Positions 54,779-64,000 of a stretch of DNA of 64,000 bases are shown here, in pieces. The translations under genes were made by a program, and so were the position numbers. The stretch comes from Meconema thalassinum (lineage: Eukaryota > Arthropoda > Insecta > Orthoptera > Tettigoniidae): assembly GCA_946902985.2 (NCBI GenBank), contig OX336388.2:1503770545-1503834544 (forward strand). The letters run 5' to 3'. Each line of letters starts with the position of its first letter. The first letter of the stretch is position 1. A model generated the notes under the pieces. It saw only the letters and a list, made by a program, of their open reading frames with translations. It had not been told where the DNA came from and ran no database searches.

Positions 54779-55920
54779 CAACAGGGCATCGTTACAGACA
54801 CTGAAAAATATGCTAGTGGAGCAACGTGATGACATTAAAGATGTGTCATAAAGTGAGTGTGTTTAGCTGGCGAACCAGCCTATCAAATGAGTAAGTGGGG
54901 TATGTGGTGCGTGGGAGATCTGGTCATCCAGGCAGGCGTATCAGAAATCACACAGGGGGGTAGTATGTAAGTAATTGAGAGTTTTTAAGGTACTGGGAAA
55001 TATGACGGGATTGTCGGATGCTCTTGAGCACTAAAATGTCTCGATACACGAAGGCCAGAATTTGGTAGCGCTGGTGAATTCTCATTTGTCTCCAAGAGAT
55101 AGGTGAGCGCTTGAATAGGGTATTTTTGCTTAAGGCGTCCACGAGACAAAAGATGGGCCACCAGAAGGCGAGACAGTCCTTCATGAAACTCATACATAAC
55201 AGCACACGTGATTTCTGTTTACGGCCTCGCCATGTAAGATTTGCAAGTGTGTAATTTAAGGTAATTAGTACAAAGGTATTATTTGTGTGAAGAGAACTGG
55301 TCTGAGTTGAGAACTAGTATTAAGTAGAACATGGTCTACGGGAACTTAAGAAGACAGGGCGATTACGGCACATAAATATTTGGTGTTATATGTAATGCGC
55401 ATTTACTGTTTTTTTTTCAGGAGTCAATATTAATTTCGTCTTATATAAAGAGAGATTAAGTATTATGGTCACGATGCGCTGCCACAAGAGTGTGATCGTG
55501 TGCTCAGTGATAAGTGAGATTAAATTTCACCATAAGGAAGGGACCTCCAAAGAAATTAGGAAGTTCTGTGGTGATACATATATCAGAACACCTTGATGCG
55601 TGTGATGTGACATCTTATATACATAGTGTTCACACAATATTTATGTCTATTTTTCCAACAAAGAGAAATTAGAGAGACGGAAATATCCGTGGAACATTAT
55701 TCTATATGAAAAACATTGGACTGGTTGCAAAGAGCAATCCATAGTGACAACCGACTTTGACGCAAAGTGCGTAAAGAAAATTATGAGTGTATATATATAT
55801 GTAATTTAGGGTGATTTAATTTATGTAATATGTATTTTGGATGGGGTTTATTAACGTGTCTGGGATAATCGGATAATGGACCGTCATCACGGTAAATCAT
55901 CCGATGATCCGAGGCGAATA
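54779..55920 (+). other. Gypsy 3' internal region without pol or env
   Basis: No RNase H, integrase or envelope remnant found. Just before the LTR, ggataatcggataatggacc and an imperfect inverted partner to 55910 form a possible 21-bp stem. A normal purine tract is not evident. It is presumably the deleted junction plus 3' UTR. Confidence 0.5.
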
Positions 55921-57160
55921 TGTAACGTGTTTTTCGAGGGGATTTTACGCCACTGACATAAGTCAGTAGGAAGCCATTCTATATTTATTTACGCGGCAAA
56001 TTGTTCAGCCAAGGGAAGTTTTCATGGTAACTTATTATTATTATTAACTCACCGACAGTAGTGGCTACGCGGGCTAAAGCGCTGCGTTAGGTCAAGGGGC
56101 CAAGCTCTCTGCTGACTCAGTAGACGCGTGGGTTCGATCCCCACGGTCGGCTGTCCTTGAAATGGTTTTCCGTGGTTTCCCATTTTCAACACCAGGCAGA
56201 TGCTGGGACAGTACTTTCTGACAGGCCACGGCCGCTTCCTTCCACATCCTTGCCCAGTTGCATTCATCTTCATCCATTCCATCTCTCATCCCGACGCGCA
56301 GGTCGCCCAGGGGCGTCGACTAGAAAGACCTGCACTCGGCCTCTCAGGAGGCTACACGACAAAAAAATATATTAACTTATTATTATTATTAGGGTATTTT
56401 TGGAGCATTTTTTATAAATATAAATATACAGATAGGTTTTCAATGTTATAGAAAACACTATCAAGCAAATTATTACGAACAACATTATCGTAGAAAATTA
56501 TATGATTACGGAATTTTACGGAGTTTTGTCAGTTAGGGTATTATGAGAGAGATGAGTCACTGGGAATTCGGCTACAGGCTTATTCTTGTCAAAAAGCATG
56601 ACGCAAGCTGGGTTGTTGCTTCAAGGAAAGGCGAAATGGCCTGGAACGGTAATCGACATCGTCCTCGCGCCGAGTGTAATGAACCTGAGGAGGGGAGTAG
56701 CGCGTGGTGGCTCAGCCAATCAGAGGAGAGCGGGCGAGAAGAAGCCGGGTCCAGAGAGGGGAGGCGACGAGTGCATACATGGTTTGCGCGCCGTGGAGGC
56801 AAGGACTATCTTTGTAAAACTTAACCAGTGTGGTTGTACGTGTTGTAGGTTCCGATGTTCGGACCATAAATTATCATATCTACAAGTATCTCATCAACTA
56901 ACGAAGAAGATGACGACGTCCAGGAGGCTGTGGGAAGCTCTCTTCAACATCCAGTACGAGGGAAATGCTTCGGCAATTTCCTGTGGTAAGCGCGAATGAC
57001 TCAGAACTACGTAATCTATCGTCTCTTTTTTTCATTTTCAGTATTTCAGTAACTTCATAACTTGGGAATAAGTGTAAAATCAGTAATTCATCCGACTCCG
57101 TTTTCACGTAATTTTCTAGCGGTAATATTCAAGTCGCAACACTCAAATTTAAATTCAAAC

Positions 57161-57192
<32 letters not shown>

Positions 57193-57568
57193 TTTGCCAT
57201 ACTTGTTTTATATAATTAATTCATTTCTTTTAACCATGCAATCTTTGCTTTCAGTAGGTAGCATTAGATATAGACCAATTCCTTCTCCTGATACAATTCT
57301 TTGTTGGGTTAATGATCAAGTCATATCACGATCTGAGTAAAAAGATTCTTGGAGGTGTTCTACCATAGCTAGGTGTTGTTAAATATAAATTTAGATTTCA
57401 GCATAGCGTTGAGGTCTTGGCGCCCATTAAAACTACATATCTTAGGCAGAGTAAATATTTCAAAGTGCAAGGCAGGGCTAGTAAAAATATTACATTTGTC
57501 ACGCAACAGTGAGGGCAAAAGAAAACGTTTCACTTGTACGCTCAACGTGGAGCAAAGAAACCGTTTCA
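55921..57568 (+). repeat. 3' LTR of the Gypsy, interrupted by a SINE
   Basis: Same TG...CA borders as the 5' LTR. Contains the SINE at 56049-56369. Low divergence from the 5' LTR is visible by eye (scattered single changes). Confidence 0.92.
56049..56369 (+). mobile_element. tRNA-derived SINE inserted in the 3' LTR
   Basis: A box gtggctacgcgggctaaagc, B box gtgggttcgatccccacggt, then atggttttccgtggtttccc and aggccacggccgcttcc, ending in an aaaaaaata tail. The duplicated target is about tattaact (left end 56040-56047 and again after the tail). The 5' LTR has the empty site. Confidence 0.88.
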
Positions 57569-57572
57569 ATAC

Positions 57573-59250
57573 CACGTGACCGTAGGTGATGAAAGACCGT
57601 ATTTAATGTCTTATAGGTGTAGAAGACGGTAGGTGGATGGAGACCCCAGGAGGTGCCAAGTAGGCGGGTGAGTAGCCGAGAGCGTTTCTGTGCTGAGGCC
57701 GTGAGAGCTCGGAGATGAGACCTGAAGGTGAAGTGTTGGTCAAACTCCACTCCAAGATAGCGAAGAGACGGACTAGTGCTAAGACGATGGTCATGGATGT
57801 GGAGGTTCAGTAGAGCGGGATTGCGTGATGGTCCGTTGGCATGACGGCGAGGACGAAAAAGTACGGCGTGAGTTTTGTCCGTGTTCAGAGTTAGATGCCA
57901 ACGGTCATACCAGGCCGTGAAGGTTTCTAGATACGGCTGAACGAGGCGGTTTATGGCGGTGACGGAGGGGCAGGGGGCGAGGATTGCAGTGTCGTCTGCA
58001 AATTGTAGGGGGTGAAGAGGAGCCGGAGGCTGGGGGATATCTCCGACAAACAGGATGTAGAGAAGAGGTGAGAGGACTGAACCTTGGGGGACACCTTGGT
58101 TCAGGGGGAAGGAACGAGAGAGGGTGTGTTGGATGGAGATGCGAGAGGTGCGGGGACTGAGGAAATTGCGGATGAGGCGGATGAAGTTAAGAGGGAGGTG
58201 GTAGTAGTGAAGCTTCAGGAGGAGGGCAGCGTGCCAGACGGTGTCAAAAGCGCTTTGAAAATCGAAGGTAAGGAGGAGGGTTGGGCGCAGTCGGTTTATG
58301 TTATCGGCAGTGAGGGTGGTGAGACGTAGGAGCTGATCGTGGGCGGAGAGAACTGGTCCGAAACCACATTGGGAAAGAGGGAGGAGGTTGTGGTTGGAAA
58401 GGTGGCGGTGGGTGCAGCGGACGAGGATTTTCTCGAAGAGTTTCGAGAGAACGGCTGTTAAGCAGATGGGACGGTAGGATGAGATGTCGGAAGGTGGTTT
58501 GTGAGGTTTGGGGAAGAGTAACATTGTTGCTGCGCGCCAAGTTGCAGGGTAGAAGCCGGTTTGGAGGAGGTAGTTATAGAGGGTGGCTAGGAGCTGTAGG
58601 AAGACTGGGGGTGCTTCCTTGATGTGGACGTATCGAATTTGGTCCGGGCCCGGAGCAGTGTTTTTCGTTTGTGAGAGGGCGAGCTGGATGTCAATGGGCG
58701 TAATCGTTTCGTTGATTGGGTGTTGAATAGGGGGATGCATAGGGTGAGGTTGGAGATATGGACGTTGTGGAATTGAGTCGATCTCGTCATCGTCTATGTG
58801 GTGAAGATTGAAGTTTCGGGCTGGGTCGAAAACTTTCTCGAATCGCCGGGCGAAAATTTCAAGCTTGGCAGACAGATCTGGTGGGGCAGTGCCTCGATGG
58901 ATGATGGGATAGGAGGGGGTAGGGGAGCGACCGGTTAGTGCGTTAAGCTTCTTCCAGTAGGAGGCCAGGTTAAATCTTTTCTGCTGTAGGGAGTTGCAAA
59001 CAGTTACCCAGTTTCGACGGTGAAAGGCACGGAGGTACGATTGTACCTGGCGTAATAGCCGTCTATGTAGAGTGAGGAAGTGGCGGTCGCGGGAGCGTTT
59101 GTATTGCTCCAGATACCTATGAGATTGGCGGAGAAGAGGAAGTGCTTTCGGGGGTAAAGGGGGTCGAGAGGGGGAGTACGGGGTCAGGGGTATGTGTGCT
59201 GAGGCAGCGTTGGTAAGGGCGGATTCGAGTGTTTGAGCATAGACGTCCAC
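57573..59250 (-). pseudogene. Jockey-like ORF2, reverse transcriptase part
   Basis: Minus strand. RT blocks: ISSYRPICLTAVLSKLFEKI, LLTFDFQSAFDTVWHAALLL (palm Asp), PLNQGVPQGSVLSPLLYILF and the catalytic FADD in LQFADDTAILAP. LRYLGVEFDQHFTF marks the thumb region. A one-base shift near 57595 changes frame just before the protein is cut by the Gypsy at 57572. C/Pro-rich composition matches its ORF1. It is inactive. Confidence 0.9.
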
Positions 59251-60130
59251 TGTGGCCGCAGATGTGAGGTTTGGAAGTGCCTGTTTTAGAGAGTCAGTGA
59301 TTTGCTCACGAAAAGCAGGCGAATTGGCTTTTTTATAGTTTTGCCTGAGTACTGGAGGGGTGGGAGTTACAAGAGAGGAATGAATAGGTATTGTGGCTAA
59401 GACCGGGAGATGGTCACTGCCGATACTGAGGAGGACGTCGACGGTGAGAAGGTGCGCTAGGCGGTTGTGTGCGATTACGGCATCTGGAGTGGAGTTTGAA
59501 ATGGGGCGAGTTGGTTTAGGGATGGTTATTAAAGTGGAGTCAACCGATTGTAAAAAAAAGGTTGATATTAGTTATGTCCGCCGCTGTGCGGGAGTGCATG
59601 TTGAGTTCAGCCAGTATGAGGAAGTGGGGATAAGTAGCATGGAGGTGGGAGAGAAAGTCCCGTGGGAAGGGGTGTGTTGGCCATGTGTAAATAGTGGCGA
59701 CATGTAGGACACAAGAAGGGAAATAGTGGGTGGCAATGAGGCTTTCGGGGAAAGAGAGGGGAGGGGGAGGGGTGTGGATACGGACGGGGATGCGTGGCTT
59801 GTGGAGGAGAGCAACTCCTCCACGACCAATGTCTCGGGGGTGGTCTGCACGATGCATGGTGTAGCCTGGTATATTGGCTGCTTGATGAGGACGGAGGAAG
59901 GTTTCGTTGAGGAGGACTGCATCAGGGGAGTGGAGAGGAATGGTGTGCTTGAGGAGAGCTCGCTTTTTTATAAAAAGAGCAGACGTTGCTATAAAGGAGA
60001 GAGATATTTCTCGGAGGCCCAGGGTGGTGGGGTTTATACGCCATGTTGTGGGACATTCAACGGGGAGAAGGTGAAGTGTGTCAGGGGTCCGGCGTAAGAG
60101 GGGTAGAAACTGAGATTGAAGATTTGCAAC
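59251..60130 (-). pseudogene. Jockey-like ORF2, endonuclease part
   Basis: Minus strand. APE-type endonuclease motifs: AVLLNETFLRPHQAANIPGY, IGRGGVALLHKPRIP and FLILAELNMHSRTA (equivalent to the GDFNAH box). The frame differs from that of the RT part, and another shift separates it from its own start near 60000. The stretch 59540-59250 should carry the SDH motif (SDHLPVLA is readable near 59425). Confidence 0.82.
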
Positions 60131-61521
60131 GCTGCTTTTTGCAGTTGGGTAAGGACTAAGGGGCGCTGGAAGGGCATTAAGTTCTGGAGGGAGATGGTAA
60201 GGAAGCGGAGGAGTTTTTACACCGTCAGGGGGGGATTGGTCGTTAGTAGTGGGGGTTGAGGGATCGATAGTCTTGATAGGGACTACAAGCTCCGGATGAT
60301 CTGGGAGAGGAGCGGGTTTGCCCTTGCACTTATAAGAGTGGGTAGGGTGTTGGCCCGAGCACTGGTGGCATTTTGGAGGTTGGGCTAGGTTGGGGCACTG
60401 TTGTAGAGGGTGATCCGGCAGGGAGCAATGTGGACAGACACGGGGTGCCCGGCACTGTTCGGTGGAATGGAGATTGTATGCAAGGCACCGATTACATCGA
60501 AGTGCCATGGGGGCCGGTGCCTTCGATGGTTCGACTCGATGATGATACCTGAAGATACATACGCCGAGTTGAAGTAGGAGGTCGACCTCAGCCTGTGTGG
60601 CCAGAAGGATCCGCACCATCCAGGTGGGCCCGGTGGGGCATTTGATACGGAAGGCCTTTTTGACCTGGACCTGATCACGCTGTACCACTTCCTCCGGTAC
60701 CTCGGGGTCAACCCCCCGGATAACGCAGGAGAAGACTGGTGAATGGGGAGGAGGAGGAGCGGAGGTGGGTGTTTGACGGGGTGTGAGGGGACCGATCGTC
60801 ACTGCAGGTCCAAGACGGGCGGCTGATTGGGAGTCTTCAAGACTAGTGGCGACTATATCGTCGTCAGTCTTCAGGATGACTCCGTTGGAAACTGAGACTA
60901 GGAGGAACGGCAGTGAGGGGGGGGGGGGATGAGCGTCTCCAGGACACCGGGAATTTCCTGTCTGGAAAGGTGCTGGAGACCAGAGATGAGGAAGGAGTGT
61001 TTGGGTGGAGGCTGCGCAGCCTTGGTGGCGTAGGAGATGGACGATGGGGGGAGGGTGGAGGGGGTCGTCCCCTCCTGGAAGGGTAAAGTCCCCGAGGGGG
61101 TAGGTAGAGGCGGCATGTGGAGAAGGGAGGGTATGGGGTTGGAAAGTGCTGCGGCGTCCAGTGAGGAAATAGTGGAATGGCCCCCTTCTTCCATCCCCTC
61201 ATGGACACGTAATCGGGCGCGTTGCGCAATGTCACTTTCCGATGAATCAGATCCTTTGCGTTTAGCCGTGAGGGTGCTGGTTTGTGGGACGACTGGGGGG
61301 AGGTGAGTGTGGGTGCCTGAGGTGGAGGGTGTAGCGGTGGATTGTGCGGTTTTCAGGTTTTTGCTGATTGCGCCTTGGGAATTAGGACGCGCTGAAGTCT
61401 CCTTGTTGGCACCTCTGTTGTTTCGCGGATCACGATTTGGTGACACACGACCTTTACCACGACCCATTACGAATAGGTGTAATGAACGAAAAACGTGGGA
61501 AGGATGGGGTAATTTTATCAA
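60131..61521 (-). pseudogene. Jockey-like ORF1 (Gag-like RNA-binding protein)
   Basis: Minus strand. Starts at MGRGKGRVSP or a little upstream, with a basic Ser/Thr/Pro-rich N-terminus. KHSFLISGLQHLS precedes a C10 run (60917-60928) where the frame shifts. Then a PRE_C2HC-like domain (VKKAFRIKCPTGPTWMVRIL, FRYHHRVEPSKAP) and three zinc knuckles (CNRCLAYNLHSTEQC, CPHCSLPDHPLQQC, CHQCSGQHPTHSYKC). This organisation is typical of Jockey/R1-type elements. The element's 5' end is probably between 61530 and 61750. Confidence 0.85.
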
Positions 61522-61599
61522 GGCGGGGGAAAAGGAGAAAGAGGAAAAGGGTTTAAAAAGAAGAGTTATGTGATGATGAGTATGTTTTAAATCGTTGGA

Positions 61600-62073
61600 A
61601 TGATGAGTTGTGTCGGAAGTAAACCAGTTTGGGTACAGCAGGCCACTAATGAAGTAGGGCAGGTAACTAAAGACATCACAGTAATGTGAAGTGAGATGGG
61701 GTAAGGAAAATAATGGGGTATCAGACGGATGAAAGGTAGGGGGAGGTTGGGAAAGTAGCAGGCGCGGGACTGGTAACAGTGTAAGAATATAATGGGCGAA
61801 GCCGAGCTGAGCGGCGCACGGGAAGTATTGGGGATGGAAGGTGAATTACGTGCTGTGCTGGTAGTGGGAGATGAATGAGTGAGATAATTTGAATGTGTGT
61901 TATAGGAGCAATGTGTTACTAGCTCACTATTGCTATATGATGAGTGAATGTATTATATGTTTGCGTAGGTGACAGGAGCTGCGCACTCACTGGTGCTGGT
62001 GAATGAATAGATATGGTGATTGTTTTAATATAAGTGTATGAGCAAACTGCGCGCCTGACACCAATGAAAAGAG
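61600..62073. other. Boundary region, nothing coding
   Basis: Leader/flank of the Jockey-like element; 5' border not resolved. Confidence 0.4.
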
Positions 62074-62270
62074 GCTATAGTGCGGGACAAACCATTGGAA
62101 GCCTGAAGGTCAACCGGCTCTCCGCTCCGCTCTCCACCGCGCGCCCGGTGGCGTTGCCATGCTATTGCATCGTACCGTCAGTCGCGTGCTGGATGCGAGA
62201 ACGTACAGGACAACTGTGCACCGACTACGCGTGACCTTCAGGCTTCCAATGGTTTGACCCGCACTATAGC
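62074..62270. mobile_element. MITE with 38-bp terminal inverted repeats (about 197 bp)
   Basis: ctatagtgcgggacaaacca continues to gcctgaaggtca on the left and is inverted on the right with one mismatch near the outer end (ggga versus gggt). The 120-bp GC-rich interior has no coding sense. TA-rich ends (ctatag) suggest a TA-target superfamily; the target duplication is not clear. Confidence 0.85.
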
Positions 62271-63180
62271 AGCTGTGAGCTCGGTGGATGATAGAGCGTG
62301 CGAGGTCACTGCACGCTAGAGCTATGACGTAGAAGTAGAAGATATTGCTTTATAGCAGTATGAATGTATGTGCGTAGATGGACTGAATTTATGAAGAGCT
62401 GATTATAATATTGCGTTGGCGAAGAATGTAGCCACGTGCAGTTGGATGTAGCGGAGATGAGATTGTAGAATAAATAATTTGTCAGAAGTAAGCCGCTAAG
62501 GGCAGATGAGAGAATGAATGTATGAACTTGAAGACTGGTAGACTGCAATGGCGCTGGTTCCAACACGTGGCCAGGTCTCACTGCCAAGGACACGGAGTCA
62601 GGTGAGGTCGTGACGTCACGCCGGTGTAGAGGAAGACAGTCACTGGTAGTAGATGAATTTTTATACGAAGTGCGAAGTACGAAGTATCAGAGTTTACTCG
62701 GACAGCGATTTGTTCCGAAGTAACAATAATAACAGAGATGTGATGAAGGTAAATTCTGATAAATGTCTATCATATTGATTCAGTCGTTTGTGTGGTGGTA
62801 TTAAGAAACTGAACTGTTTGTCCAACTATTCAGTTAGCGCCACCTTAAGTAGAGAAGAAACACATTTGGTTTCTTTTTCAATGCAACAATTGAATGTGGT
62901 GTGGGTTTTACATAGAACTACGATTGGCGTGTGTAATGCTAATTCTTATTTACACTTTTGTTAACTATCAGTTTATCCGTACCCGTATATTATTATCTTG
63001 CCATTTATCCACGAACAGCAGTACAGGGGGACGGCAGCATATATTAACAAACCATTGTCCTTTTATTACGGCTTTCACGGCCCAGATTACTGTTCATTAT
63101 GCACTTTAATTGTATTGCGGAGTTGAAACTAATGGAATATACTCGTACTATAAATTTCCTTAGGAACCTTGCCTGCTTTG
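62271..63180. other. Non-coding, nothing recognised
   Basis: No coding sense or repeats recognised. Confidence 0.5.
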
Positions 63181-63186
63181 TCAATA

Positions 63187-63245
63187 GAATGAGGGCCGAT
63201 AACCTAGATGTTAGGCCCCTTAAAACAACAATTATCATCATCAAG
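63187..63245 (+). repeat. 3' tail of a dispersed repeat
   Basis: gagggccgataacctagatg, ttaggccccttaaaacaaca then attatcatcatcaa. Same tail type as 26818-26860. Confidence 0.55.
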
Positions 63246-63372
63246 AGATTTTTTTTAGCGTATGGCATTTCAGTGCCAGGAGTGTCCGAGGACATGTTCG
63301 GCTCGCCAGTTTTGTAGCTGCTTCGAGACGGACACCCAATGGGTGAGCTACAAGTACCGTTGGGGAGGAAAG

Positions 63373-63445
63373 TTTGGATGTAAGGACGAGGAGTTGGAAG
63401 GTAGTGGCTGTGGCCTATAGTTAGGGGCCAACCCCGGCTTACTCA
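63373..63445 (-). mobile_element. SINE body fragment, minus strand
   Basis: ggtagtggctgtggcctatag and ggggccaaccccgg are the reverse complement of the SINE body at 63940-63985. Confidence 0.65.
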
Positions 63446-63814
63446 CCATCAATAGAATGAAGTGATCTTATAACGTGTGTCTACGTCAATGGATGGCTGG
63501 TTGCAGCCATTGTAAGGGGTTAGGCAAACAATGCACCATTTTTGAGGAAGAGGGATGAGAATGAGGATGACTAGAAAAGGGTGGAGAGATTTTATTCGAG
63601 GAATCTTATTTCATCCCTCCTTCACAAAATTTTACAGCTTATACTTTTTTAAATTCAACCTTTTCGGCTATTACACTTTCTAACCACTTAATCAGGAATA
63701 GCGCATTGTTCGCCTAACGCCATACAGTGACTCAAGTCAGCCATCTAGTGACGGACATTTTATAGCCATATTGCCGCACTTTGTTAGATCACATTATGCT
63801 ATAGACATAGCAAC

Positions 63815-64000
63815 CAGGTGAGTTAGCGGTGGTCGTTACGGCGTGGCTGCAGGCAGTCGCTCACATCCGGGAGGCGAGGAGGTTCGCATCCCCCCGCCGG
63901 CAACCTTGAAGATGGTCTTCTGTGGTTTCCCATCTTCCTTCCAGGCAAATGCCGGGGTTGGTCCCTAACTATAGGCCACAGCCGCTACCTTCCAATTCCT
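63815..64000 (+). mobile_element. tRNA-derived SINE, cut by window edge
   Basis: A-box-like ggtgagttagcggtggtcgt, B box gaggttcgcatccccccgcc, then atggtcttctgtggtttccc and aggcaaatgccggggttggt. Same core as the 56.0-kb SINE. Confidence 0.78.

Larger units (their letters stand above)
48621..57572 (+). mobile_element. Ty3/Gypsy LTR retrotransposon, broken, with 4-bp target duplication
   Basis: ATAC occurs at 48621-48624 and 57569-57572, directly outside LTRs that start TGTAAC and end GTTTCA. The internal part holds gag, protease and a truncated RT; RNase H and integrase are missing. Removing the element restores a Jockey-like ORF2 across the gap, which confirms the borders. A poorly conserved primer-binding site may lie at about 51369-51387 (cgctaccaacttggggcc). 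Confidence 0.93.

Noticed and set aside
57499..61573. Plus-strand ORFs opposite the Jockey-like element
   Set aside because: They are antisense shadows of GC-rich ORF1/ORF2; motifs are only on the minus strand.

Overview
This window is repeat-dominated DNA from a eukaryotic nuclear genome, almost certainly a large-genome insect. Evidence: every coding stretch I can name belongs to an arthropod-type mobile element (Ty3/Gypsy, Jockey-like and RTE-like non-LTR elements, Penelope-like elements, Tc1/mariner, hAT, Helitron/Helentron-like), and tRNA-headed SINEs, (ATT)n microsatellites and minisatellites fill the gaps. A cricket/katydid or stick-insect relative is my guess from SINE style only. I find no complete host gene, no rRNA and no true tRNA gene. 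One short stretch near 7.0 kb could be a host exon.

Layout. 1-2.4 kb: 3' part of an intact-looking Ty3/Gypsy pol, then about 4.5 kb without recognisable genes. 7.0-8.2 kb: possible exon and a broken Tc1-like transposase. 10.0-11.6 kb: nested Penelope-like (PLE) remnants. 12.3-14.6 kb: hAT C-terminus (minus) and a non-LTR ORF1 fragment (plus). 17-27 kb: transposase scraps, RTE-like reverse-transcriptase tails, a foldback DNA transposon, a mariner remnant and several SINEs. 27.8-39.7 kb: a 55-bp minisatellite split by an approximately 11-kb nest of rolling-circle-like elements, itself split by a 6.2-kb PLE palindrome. 40.7-41.6 kb: a 27/54-bp satellite. 41.7-46 kb: SINEs and a Helentron-like element. 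47.4-61.6 kb: a Jockey-like non-LTR element on the minus strand, split by a Ty3/Gypsy element with two long LTRs, each LTR carrying a different later insertion. 62-64 kb: a MITE and SINE pieces.

The most interesting signal is the PLE family. At 32712-38901 two 3.07-kb copies lie head to head as a near-perfect palindrome, both encoding RT plus GIY-YIG endonuclease and both carrying a hammerhead-ribozyme-like motif near the 3' end; the whole unit sits between 11-bp direct repeats. The same outer tails appear as an 88-bp miniature palindrome between 15-bp direct repeats (43203-43290) and as the ends of a 1.5-kb unit between 13-bp repeats (10032-11580). A second PLE family inside the latter shows the same inverted-tail arrangement. 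This suggests integration as inverted dimers of very variable length. A second result is a canonical -1 frameshift heptamer at the gag/pol overlap of the Gypsy element at 48.6-57.6 kb.

The elements do not form a pathway; they record a relative order of insertions that can be read from interrupted sequences and filled versus empty sites.
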